This document shows positions 6,977 to 16,721 of a stretch of 64,000 nt of DNA, piece by piece; positions within the stretch are counted from its first letter, which is position 1; each line of letters opens with the position of its first letter. Location of the stretch: assembly GCF_018424685.1 (NCBI RefSeq), contig NZ_QTKX01000001.1, forward strand, positions 1 to 64,000. Direction: 5' to 3'. Both the position numbers and the translations under genes were made by a program. Source of the DNA: Mesobacillus boroniphilus (GTDB lineage Bacteria > Bacillota > Bacilli > Bacillales > Cytobacillaceae). The notes under the pieces are model-generated. The model was not told where the DNA came from, made no database searches, and was given only the letters and a program-made list of their open reading frames with translations.

Positions 6977-8872
6977 ATGGATATTTTAAAAAAGATTGAG
7001 ATGTATCGCCAGGATGAAGAGAAGCTTAAGTGGGAAGGGACGTTCAGGGAGTATCTTGAAATTGTGAAGGAACAGCCATGGGTTGCTCAATCGGCACATT
7101 CGCGTGTATATAATATGGTCAAAGACGCAGGGATTGAAAACGAAAAAGGCAAGAAGCGCTATTCCTTCTTTAATTCCCAATTATTCGGCCTTGAGGAAGC
7201 ATTGGAGAGGCTAGTCGAGGAGTATTTCCATCCGGCAGCGAAAAGGCTGGATGTCAGGAAACGGATCCTTCTGTTGATGGGACCTGTAAGTGGGGGTAAA
7301 TCGACTCTCGTCACGATGCTGAAAAGAGGGCTGGAGGCATATTCCCATACAGACAGGGGAGCAATTTATGCGATTAAGGGCTGCCCAATGCACGAAGACC
7401 CGCTGCACATGATTCCACATCATTTACGCAAGGATTTTTATGATGAGTATGGCATTCGGATTGAAGGCAATCTGTCGCCGCTTAATATGATGAGACTTGA
7501 GCAGGAATATGGCGGCAGGATTGAGGATGTTATAGTAGAGCGGATTTTCTTCTCTGAGGATAAGCGGACGGGTATCGGAACATTCAGTCCATCCGATCCA
7601 AAATCCCAGGATATTGCGGATTTGACAGGTAGCATTGACTTCTCTACTATCGCGGAATATGGATCTGAATCCGATCCGCGTGCATACCGATTTGATGGCG
7701 AGTTGAACAAAGCGAACCGGGGAATGATGGAGTTCCAGGAAATGCTGAAATGCGATGAGAAATTCCTCTGGCATTTGCTGAGCCTGACACAGGAAGGCAA
7801 TTTTAAAGCGGGAAGATTTGCATTGATCAGCGCTGATGAATTGATTGTTGCCCATACAAATGAAACGGAATATCGTTCTTTCATCTCCAATAAAAAGAAC
7901 GAAGCCTTGCATTCACGTATTATCGTGATGCCGATTCCATATAACTTAAAGGTGTCCGAAGAAGAGAAAATCTATGACAAGATGATCAGGGAAAGCGACG
8001 TAAATGATGTTCATATCGCTCCGCATACTCTGAGGGTGGCTGCGATGTTCACGATTCTAACGCGCCTGAAAGATCCGAAAAAAGGCGATATTGATCTGAT
8101 CAAGAAAATGAGGCTTTACGATGGAGAGAGTGTCGAAGGATATAACAGAGCTGATGTAGAGGAACTGAAGAAGGAGCATCAGGATGAAGGCATGAGCGGA
8201 ATTGACCCGCGTTATGTCATCAACCGGATTTCTTCGACAATCATCAGGAAGGAAGTTAAAACGATTAATGCTTTAGATGTGCTGAGATCACTTAAGGAAG
8301 GTCTTGACCAGCACCCATCCATTACGGCCGAGACAAGAGAGCGTTACCTGAACTATATTTCTATTGCGCGTAAGGAATACGATGATATCGCAAAAAAAGA
8401 AGTTCAAAAGGCATTCGTGTATTCATACGAAGAATCAGCTAAAACTCTCATGGACAATTACCTTGATAATGTTGAGGCATATTGCAATAAGGCGAAGATG
8501 CGTGATCAGCTGACTGGTGAGGAAATCAATCCGGATGAGAAGCTGATGCGCTCCATCGAGGAGCAGATTGGCATTTCTGAAAATGCGAAGAAAGCCTTCC
8601 GCGAAGAGATATTAATCAGAATTTCTGCGTATGCGCGTAAAGGCAAGAGGTTTGATTACAATTCACATGACCGACTGCGAGAAGCGATCCAGAAGAAGCT
8701 ATTCGCTGACTTGAAGGATATCGTCAAGATCACGACTTCAACAAAGACTCCTGATGAGACACAATTGAAGAAAATCAATAATGTTGTCGCAAGACTAATC
8801 GATGAGCATGGTTATAACTCTACCTCAGCCAATGAATTGTTGAGGTATGTCGGAAGTCTGTTAAATAGATAA
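6977..8872 (+). CDS. prkA: Serine protein kinase / AAA+ protein PrkA
   Basis: A 631-residue PrkA. It has an N-terminal AAA+ module with Walker A GPVSGGKST at 102-110, and a C-terminal domain distantly related to protein kinases. In Bacillus it is made in the mother cell and affects sporulation; an ATP-dependent protease activity has also been reported for the family. The ATG at 6977 is preceded by GGGGAGG. Upstream in-frame starts lack a binding site. It lies upstream of yhbH, the usual partner. A 60-codon gene separates the two here. Confidence 0.95.
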   Translation: MDILKKIEMYRQDEEKLKWEGTFREYLEIVKEQPWVAQSAHSRVYNMVKDAGIENEKGKKRYSFFNSQLFGLEEALERLVEEYFHPAAKRLDVRKRILLLMGPVSGGKSTLVTMLKRGLEAYSHTDRGAIYAIKGCPMHEDPLHMIPHHLRKDFYDEYGIRIEGNLSPLNMMRLEQEYGGRIEDVIVERIFFSEDKRTGIGTFSPSDPKSQDIADLTGSIDFSTIAEYGSESDPRAYRFDGELNKANRGMMEFQEMLKCDEKFLWHLLSLTQEGNFKAGRFALISADELIVAHTNETEYRSFISNKKNEALHSRIIVMPIPYNLKVSEEEKIYDKMIRESDVNDVHIAPHTLRVAAMFTILTRLKDPKKGDIDLIKKMRLYDGESVEGYNRADVEELKKEHQDEGMSGIDPRYVINRISSTIIRKEVKTINALDVLRSLKEGLDQHPSITAETRERYLNYISIARKEYDDIAKKEVQKAFVYSYEESAKTLMDNYLDNVEAYCNKAKMRDQLTGEEINPDEKLMRSIEEQIGISENAKKAFREEILIRISAYARKGKRFDYNSHDRLREAIQKKLFADLKDIVKITTSTKTPDETQLKKINNVVARLIDEHGYNSTSANELLRYVGSLLNR

Positions 8873-8878
8873 AACGAG

Positions 8879-8904
8879 GGGACCTGCATGCAGATTGCAG
8901 GTCC
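8879..8904 (+). terminator. Hairpin after prkA (weak terminator)
   Basis: GGACCTGC and GCAGGTCC form a stable stem, but only a weak TATTAGTTT follows. It may lower read-through or protect the 3' end. Confidence 0.5.
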
Positions 8905-8958
8905 TATTAGTTTATAAAATATTGATAGCGGGAATAGTACAGGCAAGAGGTGATTAGA

Positions 8959-9141
8959 ATGGCTAAAAAAGAGTTGCCAAAAGACTATGTTCCTAAAAAT
9001 AGTTCCATGGCTCGCAACGAAGAAGAAATTGAAAATCTTGGGAAGCAAATGGAGAACCGACGCACAGGCGAAGTCTTGAAAGAAGATTATGATAAAGTTC
9101 CGGATCCTATTCAATTTGATAAAGCCAATGAAAAGAAATAA
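8959..9141 (+). CDS. Small hydrophilic protein between prkA and yhbH (60 aa)
   Basis: A 60-residue, strongly charged protein without Cys, membrane segments or a domain I recognise. It begins MAKKELPKDYVPKNSS and ends in PDPIQFDKANEKK. AGAGGTGA precedes the ATG by 5-6 bases and a good terminator follows, so it looks real. Its place between two sporulation genes suggests a sporulation role, but this is only context. Confidence 0.7.
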   Translation: MAKKELPKDYVPKNSSMARNEEEIENLGKQMENRRTGEVLKEDYDKVPDPIQFDKANEKK

Positions 9142-9172
9142 CCTTTGCTGATCATGCAGAGGTTATTTTTTT
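9139..9172 (+). terminator. Intrinsic terminator after the 60-codon gene
   Basis: TAACCT.TGC and GCA.AGGTTA pair, followed by seven T; the stem includes the stop codon. Confidence 0.85.
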
Positions 9173-9623
9173 GAGGACATAACGAGACCTCGGTAATTCG
9201 GGCTGCTTCACTGGCTTGCAAGCTTTATGAGGCCCTATCCGGTTCAACTTCGGACAGGTTCAGCGGGCAAAGAGGAAAAGCTGCCTATCCGAGAAATTAA
9301 ATTTGCTGATAGCAGAATAAGGTTATTGCAAGTTATCAGTGTCTGCTGCTGGGAACAGGCAATAGGGCTGCCTGTATAAAAGAACTTCCACCTGTACTTC
9401 AGCTATGAAGGACAATAATGCCCAGAAGGATTTGAAGATAAAATGGGCTTGTCCATCCATAGGAGAAATGGTTAATTGTCAAAATTATTTGTAAATTATT
9501 TTGTCTTCCTGCATAAGATAGAGTAATTACAATTCCCATAAGGTAAAGTCCATCGGGATATTGTATGAATGTATACTGTATTGTGTTACTGTCAAAATTA
9601 AAATTTCAAAGGAGGGGTTGAAA
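9173..9623 (+). other. Gene-free stretch upstream of yhbH
   Basis: I see no open frame with a ribosome binding site. There are small hairpins (CCTATCCG..CGGACAGG near 9235-9260; GCCCA..TGGGC near 9420-9450). CATAAGAT near 9513 weakly resembles a sigma-E -10 element, but no convincing -35 is present. Confidence 0.5.
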
Positions 9624-10796
9624 ATGACCGATGAAAGCAATCACCAGTTTGTGATTTCCCAGGAAGATTGGTCCCTCCACCGCAAAGGACATGATGACCA
9701 ACAGCGCCATCAGGAAAAGGTGCAGGAAGCAATAAAGAGCAATCTGCCTGATTTGATCACCGAAGAAAATATTATCATGTCCAACGGCAGGGATGTCGTA
9801 AAGATTCCGATAAGGTCACTGGATGAGTACAAAATCCGTTATAACTATGATAAGAATAAGCACGTCGGCCAGGGGAATGGCGACAGTAAAGTCGGCGATG
9901 TCGTTGCCCGTGATGGTTCCGGTCAGCAGCAAGGTCCAGGTAAAGGGCAAGGCGCAGGAGACCAGGCTGGTGAAGACTATTACGAAGCAGAAGTATCGAT
10001 GATGGAAATTGAAGAAGCACTATTTAAAGAGTTGGAGCTTCCGAATCTCAAGAAGAAGGAAGATCAGGAGCATCTGGTTGAAAATATTGAATTCAACGAT
10101 ATCAGGAAGACTGGATTGATGGGGAATATTGATAAGAAAAGGACAATGATGTCGGCGTATAAACGGAATGCAATGACCGGGAAACCATCATTCCACCCTA
10201 TTTACAAAGAAGACCTTAAATTCAAGACATGGAATGAAGTCGTGAAGCCGGACTCAAAAGCTGTAGTGCTTGCGATGATGGATACGAGCGGAAGTATGGG
10301 GCTTTGGGAAAAATACATGGCGAGGAGCTTTTTCTTCTGGATGACCCGTTTTCTACGCTCCAAATATGAAACAGTCGAAATCGAATTTATCGCCCACCAT
10401 ACAGAAGCAAAAGTTGTTTCCGAGGAAGACTTCTTCTCAAAAGGGGAAAGCGGAGGTACAATATGTTCATCCGCCTATCGAAAAGCATTAGAACTTATTG
10501 ATGCAAAATACAACCCAAGCAAGTTCAACATCTACCCATTCCACTTTTCCGATGGTGATAACCTAACCTCCGACAATGCCCGCTGTGTGAAATTAGTAGA
10601 AGAACTGATGAAGGTCTCCAATATGTTTGGTTATGGAGAAGTCAACCAGTACAACCGCCACTCGACCCTAATGTCCGCGTATAAAAACATGAAAGACGAT
10701 AACTTCCGTTACTATATCCTCAAGCAGAAGGCTGACGTATTCCACGCGATGAAGAGCTTTTTCAAAAAAGAAGAAGAAAATAAATTGTATGCTTAA
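9624..10796 (+). CDS. yhbH: Sporulation protein YhbH (DUF444)
   Basis: A 390-residue DUF444 protein with a von Willebrand A-like fold. The metal-site-like MMDTSGSMG motif is near residues 220-228, followed by the [13 protein letters not shown] helix. A Gly/Gln-rich linker (about 95-125) separates it from the N-terminal segment. In B. subtilis yhbH is transcribed in the mother cell and is functionally linked with prkA and spoVR, whose start lies at the end of this window. The ATG at 9624 follows AAAGGAGGGG; upstream in-frame starts lack such a site. Confidence 0.93.
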   Translation: MTDESNHQFVISQEDWSLHRKGHDDQQRHQEKVQEAIKSNLPDLITEENIIMSNGRDVVKIPIRSLDEYKIRYNYDKNKHVGQGNGDSKVGDVVARDGSGQQQGPGKGQGAGDQAGEDYYEAEVSMMEIEEALFKELELPNLKKKEDQEHLVENIEFNDIRKTGLMGNIDKKRTMMSAYKRNAMTGKPSFHPIYKEDLKFKTWNEVVKPDSKAVVLAMMDTSGSMGLWEKYMARSFFFWMTRFLRSKYETVEIEFIAHHTEAKVVSEEDFFSKGESGGTICSSAYRKALELIDAKYNPSKFNIYPFHFSDGDNLTSDNARCVKLVEELMKVSNMFGYGEVNQYNRHSTLMSAYKNMKDDNFRYYILKQKADVFHAMKSFFKKEEENKLYA

Positions 10797-10798
10797 TC

Positions 10799-10833
10799 AA
10801 AAATCGGCAGGATAAAGCTCCTGCCGATTTTCT
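10799..10833 (+). terminator. Bidirectional terminator yhbH / C39-like peptidase
   Basis: AATCGGCAGGA-loop-TCCTGCCGATTTT with T-runs on both strands, between convergent genes. Confidence 0.88.
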
Positions 10834-10862
10834 ATATAAAAAACTCCTATATTAATAATCTA

Positions 10863-11663
10863 TTATTTTTCAATTCCGATCGCCTGGCTGCCCATCTGTA
10901 CCCAGGCTTTTTCGAATGGGGTCCGTGGGACGGCTTTATAACCATCACTGGCAAGAGGGTCGTTTATGTAAATGAATTCCTCATCATAGCCGACAATTAA
11001 AACACTGTGTTCTTTGTAAGTAATCTTCACATTTCCTGTATTGGTCTTCCAAACAGTAAACTCCGATTCGGGAAGCGGCGCGAAAGTAGAGTTGGTGATG
11101 ATCCAAACTGGAGAGCCGTTGTCGATCAGTTCATATAAAGCATCGATTGATTGTGCGGTAATGTCCTTGATTTTCCCGGGCAGATAAGTCTCTGCAAGCT
11201 TTGCTACAGGACCGTGGTAAACGCCATATCCTGACTTGTTGAAGGTATAGATATCGCCAACGAAGCCATTATATGGATTGCCGTGAACATAATTTGTGTC
11301 GCGGAACGAAATTTTATGTATCTGCTTAGCTAAGGTCATCTTATCGGCTGTGATTCCTTCATACTGCAAAAGCATCGTTAGGCTGGTTACTTCACACCCG
11401 CGTTGTAATTCGGGAAGCTGACTGATGTGCGGGACAGCCTCAATCATTTTTTTCTCTTCAGTATTGATGAAATCCTCAAGAACTTTTTTATCAACAATAT
11501 TTTTTGTTACTGAATGAGCATCTGTTCGGGTAATTTTTGGTGCAACTGCCGCTTGTGTCTGAGCAGTTGGATTTTCAATTGATCCTAAATTCTCCGCCCC
11601 AAGGTAGGTGACCAAGAAAATGGCTCCAATTGCTAATGTTCTAATAAACAGTTTTTTATCCAA
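10863..11663 (-). CDS. Exported C39-like cysteine peptidase
   Basis: A 266-residue protein with an N-terminal membrane/signal segment (FIRTLAIGAIFLVTYLGA), a roughly 65-residue linker, then a C39-like papain-fold domain. The candidate nucleophile is Cys in LQRGCEVTSL, the His is in YKEHSVLIVGYD, and YINDPLA supplies the Asp. It resembles B. subtilis YvpB, and should act outside the membrane on an unknown peptide or wall substrate. I take the TTG at 11663 as the start because AGGAGA is 8 bases upstream; the ATG six codons earlier overlaps that site. Confidence 0.85.
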   Translation of the reverse strand: MDKKLFIRTLAIGAIFLVTYLGAENLGSIENPTAQTQAAVAPKITRTDAHSVTKNIVDKKVLEDFINTEEKKMIEAVPHISQLPELQRGCEVTSLTMLLQYEGITADKMTLAKQIHKISFRDTNYVHGNPYNGFVGDIYTFNKSGYGVYHGPVAKLAETYLPGKIKDITAQSIDALYELIDNGSPVWIITNSTFAPLPESEFTVWKTNTGNVKITYKEHSVLIVGYDEEFIYINDPLASDGYKAVPRTPFEKAWVQMGSQAIGIEK

Positions 11664-12185
11664 AATATCTTCTCCTAACATTTCTCATTCAATTTGGTTA
11701 CCTCTTACAATTTTAACCAAATTCCGACAAGGATACAATAGACTAATAGAATGATATTGGAAATCTGTTGGAAAAAATGTTGGTTTATCGTACATCTAAA
11801 AGTAAAAAAATTCGAGTTCCATGCATCCCAGTCAGAAGTCATCTTGAAAAGCCCTGATACGTATTGGCAGGGTGCTGAATATTCAGGTTTGAACAGCAAC
11901 AGTCAATGCGAAAAAAACCTTTATCGAAGAAAATACATAAAAATTTAGTACAGGAAGCCAGGGAGTATTGAACTCCGACGTCCATAAAATTTGGTTTTTG
12001 GGCAAGGATATGGGGAAATGCAGTAGTTGAGACTGAAAGTGAAGCCCCCATAAAAAAGAATTTTGGACAATCATTTTTATGACTTTAATCGGTAATACTA
12101 TCTCTGCTATGAGTACAATCTTTTTAAAAAAACATGAATTTGTGGTAGGGTATTATAGTGCAACATTAATGAAGGGAGTTTTTTG
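11664..12185 (+). other. Gene-free intergenic stretch
   Basis: AT-rich DNA between divergent genes. Short frames here lack ribosome binding sites and family resemblance. It presumably holds promoters for both neighbours, but I cannot name a clear one. Confidence 0.5.
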
Positions 12186-13703
12186 ATGAAAAAGGATTCA
12201 TCTGTTTTTTTCATATCGACAGGGATTTTGCTTTTAATGGTCCTGTTCGGTGTGTTTGTTCCAGATAAACTTGAATCAGTTACAGCTAATATACAGGCTT
12301 TCATCACTGATTCTTTGGGATGGTATTATTTAATCCTCGTTTCTGTGATTGTTATTGTTTGTCTATATTTCCTGATCAGCCCACTGGGTAAAATCAGGCT
12401 TGGCAGGCAGGATGACCGTCCGGAATTTTCTACCCTGACCTGGTATGCGATGCTTTTCAGTGCAGGTATGGGGATTGGACTGGTTTTCTGGGGCACTGCT
12501 GAACCAATCAGCCACTATATGGTATCGACACCGACTGGAGTAGAGCCGGGATCTGACGAGGCGATCCGCGATTCAATGAGGTTCACATTTTTCCATTGGG
12601 GAATCCATGCATGGGCCATCTATGGAATCGTGGCACTAGTTCTTGCTTATTTCAATTTCCGCCATGGAAAGCCAGGGTTGATCAGTTCTACGCTTGAACC
12701 AATATTAGGGGACCGCACCAATGGGGTAGCTGGAAAAGTAGTGGATGTAATTTCCGTCGTAGCGACTGTAATCGGTGTGGCAACAACTTTAGGATTTGGA
12801 GCTGTACAAATTAACGGAGGGCTATCTTACCTGTTTGGAATACCTACGGGTTTCACTGCTCAATTGTTGATTGTGCTAATCGTTACTGTATTATTCATGA
12901 TTTCAGCATGGTCTGGACTAGGAAAAGGAATCAAGATTTTGAGCAATGTCAACATGGTTCTTGCTGCGATATTGCTGTTGGCCGTACTAGTTCTAGGACC
13001 TACGCAATTTATCCTGAATCTATTTACGAACACAATAGGAACCTACCTGCAAAACCTGCCTGCAATGAGCTTCCGTATAGCTCCGTTGAATGAAGGTGTC
13101 CGTTCATGGATTAACGGCTGGACCATTTTCTATTGGGCATGGTGGATTGCATGGGCACCATTTGTAGGGATTTTTATAGCTCGAGTTTCTAAAGGCCGTA
13201 CCATAAGGGAATTTGTATTCGGTGTTCTTCTCGTCCCTTCCCTGATTGGCTTCCTATGGTTTTCTGCATTCGGCGGGTCAGCGATCATGCTGGAGCATGA
13301 AGGAATTGCGAATATTTCCGAGCTGGCTACAGAAGAATCACTGTTTGGAGTATTCGCCAATTATCCAATGAGTTCATTATTGTCCATCCTGGCCATGATT
13401 CTCATTGGAACATTCTTTATTACTTCAGCTGATTCAGGGACATTCGTTTTAGGCATGATGACGACGAATGGTTCACTGACACCAGGAAACAGGATCAAAT
13501 TCACCTGGGGAATCATGCTCGCGGCCATTTCATTGGTGCTGCTGTATTCCGGCGGGTTACAAGCTTTGCAAAACACAATGATTGTTGCTGCGCTGCCGTT
13601 CTCCATCATCATGGCTCTAATGGCCTTCAGTTTAATCAAAGCATTAAGCAAGGAGGCAAGAGAGCTAGGAATTGGTAAAATTCCGAAGCGTAAACAACCA
13701 TAA
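12186..13703 (+). CDS. BCCT-family glycine betaine/choline-type transporter (OpuD-like)
   Basis: A 505-residue, 12-helix sodium- or proton-coupled importer for compatible solutes. The BCCT hallmarks are GMGIGLVFWGTAEPISHY near residue 92 and the Trp-rich helix FYWAWWIAWAPFVGIFIARVS near 315. B. subtilis OpuD is the nearest relative I recall, so osmoprotectant uptake is likely. The substrate cannot be fixed from sequence. The ATG at 12186 is 7 bases after AGGGAG; a TTG one codon earlier is possible. A strong terminator follows. Confidence 0.92.
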   Translation: MKKDSSVFFISTGILLLMVLFGVFVPDKLESVTANIQAFITDSLGWYYLILVSVIVIVCLYFLISPLGKIRLGRQDDRPEFSTLTWYAMLFSAGMGIGLVFWGTAEPISHYMVSTPTGVEPGSDEAIRDSMRFTFFHWGIHAWAIYGIVALVLAYFNFRHGKPGLISSTLEPILGDRTNGVAGKVVDVISVVATVIGVATTLGFGAVQINGGLSYLFGIPTGFTAQLLIVLIVTVLFMISAWSGLGKGIKILSNVNMVLAAILLLAVLVLGPTQFILNLFTNTIGTYLQNLPAMSFRIAPLNEGVRSWINGWTIFYWAWWIAWAPFVGIFIARVSKGRTIREFVFGVLLVPSLIGFLWFSAFGGSAIMLEHEGIANISELATEESLFGVFANYPMSSLLSILAMILIGTFFITSADSGTFVLGMMTTNGSLTPGNRIKFTWGIMLAAISLVLLYSGGLQALQNTMIVAALPFSIIMALMAFSLIKALSKEARELGIGKIPKRKQP

Positions 13704-13710
13704 CAGAGAG

Positions 13711-13749
13711 CAAGGGTATCTTCTCAATTGAGGAAGATACCCTTTTTTT
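13711..13749 (+). terminator. Intrinsic terminator after BCCT transporter
   Basis: AAGGGTATCTTC and GAAGATACCCTT form a long stem followed by seven T. Confidence 0.92.
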
Positions 13750-14009
13750 GGGGCAGTTTGCAGAAGCTTATCTTCCAAGACTCTGATACATTTTCCATTT
13801 TTGATAACGTACCTGAAAAACCAAAAGAGAGGAAAAAAGCAAATTCGTTTAACTTTTCAATGATTTAATTGTTCGCTAATAGTTAAACATATGTAAAGAT
13901 ATGGTGAAAATTGAACATTTTGTTCTTTTTTAAAATGTAAATGTTTTCATGCGGTTTTTTTGTTAAAATGAATGTATTGTATTTAAGTCATTTCCAAGGG
14001 TGATCAGGG
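13750..14009 (+). promoter_or_regulatory. deoR upstream region
   Basis: The AT-rich leader contains the palindrome GAACA-TTT-TGTTC at 13913-13925, a candidate DeoR-type operator, and TGTAAATGTTTTCA at 13936-13949, which differs from the cre consensus only in the central CG. Both are motif-level inferences. Confidence 0.4.
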
Positions 14010-14948
14010 ATGGAGAAAGAAAAATTATTGAAGATAATCGAGGCAGCTAAGCTGTATTATTTACTTGATTATAACCAGAATGATATTGCCAAAGAGTTGG
14101 GAGTATCGAGGCCTACAGTATCAAGGTTCCTGCAGATTGCAAAGCAGGAGGGTATCGTCGATATCAAAATCATGGACCCTACAGAGGATGTAGAGAATTT
14201 GTCAGCACAACTTGAACAAAAGTTTGGGTTGAAAAAGGCAATCGTCACCCATATTCCACAATATGAAGACAGTGTAATCAAAACATATCTCGGGGAGAAG
14301 GCTGCTGCTTTTTTGAATGAAGTGGTTGACCATGATGATATTATTGGTGTCACTTGGGGAACGACGCTTTATCATGTAGCTCTGGAACTGAAGCAGAAAC
14401 CGTGCAAGAATGTTAAGGTCGTCCAGTTGAAGGGTGGGGTCAGCCACTCTGAAACGAATACGTACGCAAATGAAATCCTGTATTTATTCGGCAAGGCCTT
14501 CAACAGCGCACCCCATCATCTTCCTCTCCCGGCGATTGTTGATCATGTTGTGGTAAAACAAGCGATGGAAGCGGACAGGCATATTAAAAAAATCCTTGAA
14601 ATGGGGAAGCAGTCAAACATTGCAGTCTATACCATCGGGCCAATAAAATCAGAATCGTTATTGTTCCAGCTGGGATATTTTACAGAAGAGGATCTGCAAG
14701 TCATTTATTCAAAAGCGGTCGGCGATATCTGTTCACGCTTCTTTGATAAAGACGGGAAGGTTTGTAACGAAAATCTTAATGCGAGAACATTAGGTATTGA
14801 GCTTGAAGAGTTAAAGAAGAAAAAGTATTCCATTTTAGTAGCAGGCGGAGCTCATAAAATTGATGGTATTTATGGTGCATTAAAGGGGAAGTATACAAAT
14901 GTGCTCGTAACTGACCAGTTCACTGCAAAATTCTTGTTGGATAAGTAA
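14010..14948 (+). CDS. deoR: Deoxyribonucleoside regulator DeoR (SorC family)
   Basis: A 312-residue SorC-type regulator. It has an N-terminal HTH (about 20-45, NQNDIAKELGVSRPTVSRF) and a C-terminal sugar-phosphate-binding domain with the GVTWGTT loop and AGGAHKIDGI near the end. B. subtilis DeoR represses dra-nupC-pdp and is released by deoxyribose 5-phosphate. Here nupC follows directly on the same strand, which supports the assignment. The dra and pdp genes are not in this window. GTGATCAGGG before the ATG is a modest ribosome binding site. Confidence 0.9.
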   Translation: MEKEKLLKIIEAAKLYYLLDYNQNDIAKELGVSRPTVSRFLQIAKQEGIVDIKIMDPTEDVENLSAQLEQKFGLKKAIVTHIPQYEDSVIKTYLGEKAAAFLNEVVDHDDIIGVTWGTTLYHVALELKQKPCKNVKVVQLKGGVSHSETNTYANEILYLFGKAFNSAPHHLPLPAIVDHVVVKQAMEADRHIKKILEMGKQSNIAVYTIGPIKSESLLFQLGYFTEEDLQVIYSKAVGDICSRFFDKDGKVCNENLNARTLGIELEELKKKKYSILVAGGAHKIDGIYGALKGKYTNVLVTDQFTAKFLLDK

Positions 14949-14992
14949 GCCTTTTGAAGGTTTTTAAGTTGTCAATTATGAGGAGAAGGAAC

Positions 14993-15032
14993 AAATACCC
15001 GATAGGTTTTTACGACCCTGCGGGTATTTTTG
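14993..15032 (+). terminator. Intrinsic terminator after deoR
   Basis: AAATACCCG and CGGGTATTT pair around an 18-19-base loop, followed by T-rich sequence. Confidence 0.8.
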
Positions 15033-15084
15033 TCGAAATGGTGAAATAGGGATAAATTTCATTTTACATTTGTTCAAAAACTTA

Positions 15085-15114
15085 TTTACAAAAGTTCTTA
15101 ACTTCTGATATATT
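15085..15114 (+). promoter_or_regulatory. Putative nupC promoter
   Basis: TTTACA at 15085-15090 and TATATT at 15109-15114 are spaced by 18 bp. Two cre-type sites lie just downstream. Confidence 0.45.
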
Positions 15115-15141
15115 TGCTATAGAAAGTTTGAGGTAAACAAA

Positions 15142-15155
15142 TGTAAACGTTTTAT
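15142..15155 (+). promoter_or_regulatory. cre-like site upstream of nupC (12 of 14)
   Basis: TGTAAACGTTTTAT agrees with TGWAANCGNTNWCA except at the last two positions. It lies 35 bp upstream of a perfect cre. Confidence 0.55.
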
Positions 15156-15176
15156 TGAAATTTTTTTCATATTATT

Positions 15177-15190
15177 TGTAAACGTTAACA
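15177..15190 (+). promoter_or_regulatory. cre (CcpA) site upstream of nupC
   Basis: TGTAAACGTTAACA matches the CcpA consensus at every defined position. It lies downstream of the putative promoter and 39 bp before the nupC ATG, a position that suits catabolite repression by roadblock. Confidence 0.75.
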
Positions 15191-15228
15191 ACTTTTCATC
15201 AAATATCACAACAAGAGGTGGGTCAATA

Positions 15229-16443
15229 ATGAATATCTTATGGGGTTTAATAGGGATTGCTGTCGTGTTGGGAATTGCTTTTATTTTCTCGAATAACAAA
15301 AAATCAATCAATTTAAGGACAATCTTAGGTGGGTTGGCAATCCAATTCATTTTTGCATTCTTAGTATTGAAATGGGAAACAGGTAAGCTCTTACTGAAAC
15401 AGCTTTCACTTGGGGTCAACGAAATCGTCAACTATACCGACGCTGGTGTGCAATTCCTGTTCGGCGGATTGTTCCAGGCAGAAAATATTGGCTTTGTATT
15501 CGCTTTCCAAGTACTAACAGTTGTTATTTTCTTCTCTTCTTTAATTTCTGTGCTTTACTACCTGGGAATTATGCAGGTAGTTATCAAGATCCTGGGCGGC
15601 GCGCTTTCTAAATTGCTGGGCACAAGCAAGGCTGAATCACTTTCAGCAGCAGCTAACATTTTCGTAGGCCAGACAGAAGCACCGCTTGTTGTTAAGCCTT
15701 ATATCGCGAAAATGACTCAGTCAGAATTATTTGCAATCATGGTTGGAGGACTGGCTTCTGTTGCAGGTTCCGTATTGATTGGGTACTCATTATTAGGTGT
15801 TCCGTTAGAATACTTGCTTGCAGCAAGCTTCATGGCTGCTCCGGCAGGTTTGATAATGGCTAAAATCATGATTCCCGAAACAGAAAAATCTGAGTCGTCT
15901 GATGAACTGAAGATGGAAAAAGACACGGATTCAGTCAACGTAATCGATGCTGCAGCTAAGGGTGCCAGCACAGGTCTTCAGTTGGCATTGAATATCGGTG
16001 CCATGTTGCTTGCCTTCATTGCATTGATTGCTTTGATCAATGGGCTGCTTGGATTCGTTGGTGGATTCTTCGGAGCTGGAAACATAACTCTTGAAACAAT
16101 CCTTGGCTTTGTATTCGCGCCACTCGCTTTCGCTATCGGCGTACCTTGGGATGAAGCTGTAAAAGCTGGCGGATTCATTGGTCAAAAATTAATCTTGAAT
16201 GAATTTGTAGCTTACTCTTCATTTGCACCGCAAATTGAACAATTATCTGCAAAAACTGTTGCAATCATCAGCTTTGCGCTTTGTGGATTCGCAAACGTAT
16301 CCTCAATGGGTATCTTGCTTGGCGGACTTGGAAGCCTTGCGCCAAACCGTCGCGGGGACATCGCTAGAATGGGTGTAAGAGCTGTTGTCGCAGGTATGCT
16401 TGCATCACTTTTAAGTGCAGCAATGGCAGGTATGCTTTTATAA
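15229..16443 (+). CDS. nupC: Nucleoside:cation symporter NupC
   Basis: A 404-residue concentrative nucleoside transporter. It has about ten membrane helices and the CNT motif IFVGQTEAPLVVKPYI near residues 144-159. It imports pyrimidine (deoxy)nucleosides with protons. Start at 15229 after AGAGGTGGG. It stands alone behind deoR, with CcpA-type sites in its leader, so induction by deoxynucleosides and repression by glucose are likely. A perfect 9-bp inverted repeat (GTTAAAATC..GATTTTAAC, 16468-16493) lies in the 3' region without a T-run. Confidence 0.94.
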   Translation: MNILWGLIGIAVVLGIAFIFSNNKKSINLRTILGGLAIQFIFAFLVLKWETGKLLLKQLSLGVNEIVNYTDAGVQFLFGGLFQAENIGFVFAFQVLTVVIFFSSLISVLYYLGIMQVVIKILGGALSKLLGTSKAESLSAAANIFVGQTEAPLVVKPYIAKMTQSELFAIMVGGLASVAGSVLIGYSLLGVPLEYLLAASFMAAPAGLIMAKIMIPETEKSESSDELKMEKDTDSVNVIDAAAKGASTGLQLALNIGAMLLAFIALIALINGLLGFVGGFFGAGNITLETILGFVFAPLAFAIGVPWDEAVKAGGFIGQKLILNEFVAYSSFAPQIEQLSAKTVAIISFALCGFANVSSMGILLGGLGSLAPNRRGDIARMGVRAVVAGMLASLLSAAMAGMLL

Positions 16444-16642
16444 AAGGCTGTTTTCGTAAAGAGTATTGTTAAAATCCTAAAGCCGATTTTAACGTAATAT
16501 AACGCCATTTTGTAGTTCGGTATTAAGTTTGCATGCTCTTTTCTCGTAACAAGAGTCTGCTTTGAGAAGAAAAATAGTTCAATCACTCCTATTTTGTAGT
16601 CAATAGCAACAAAGTTTGAGAAAAAAGCCTTATAAAAAGATG

Positions 16643-16675
16643 AAAAGAGAGGGACTTAGTCCTTCTCTTTTTTGC
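16643..16675 (+). terminator. Terminator downstream of nupC
   Basis: AAAAGAGA.GGGAC-TTA-GTCC.TCTCTTTT is followed by T residues, about 200 bp after the nupC stop. Confidence 0.7.
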
Positions 16676-16721
16676 GTTAAGTTATAATAGAGGAAAAATG
16701 GAATGAAAGCCGTGATGAAAA

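Noticed and set aside
11751..12074. Short open frames in the gap before the BCCT transporter gene
   Set aside because: No binding sites, unlikely composition, and overlapping frames on both strands.
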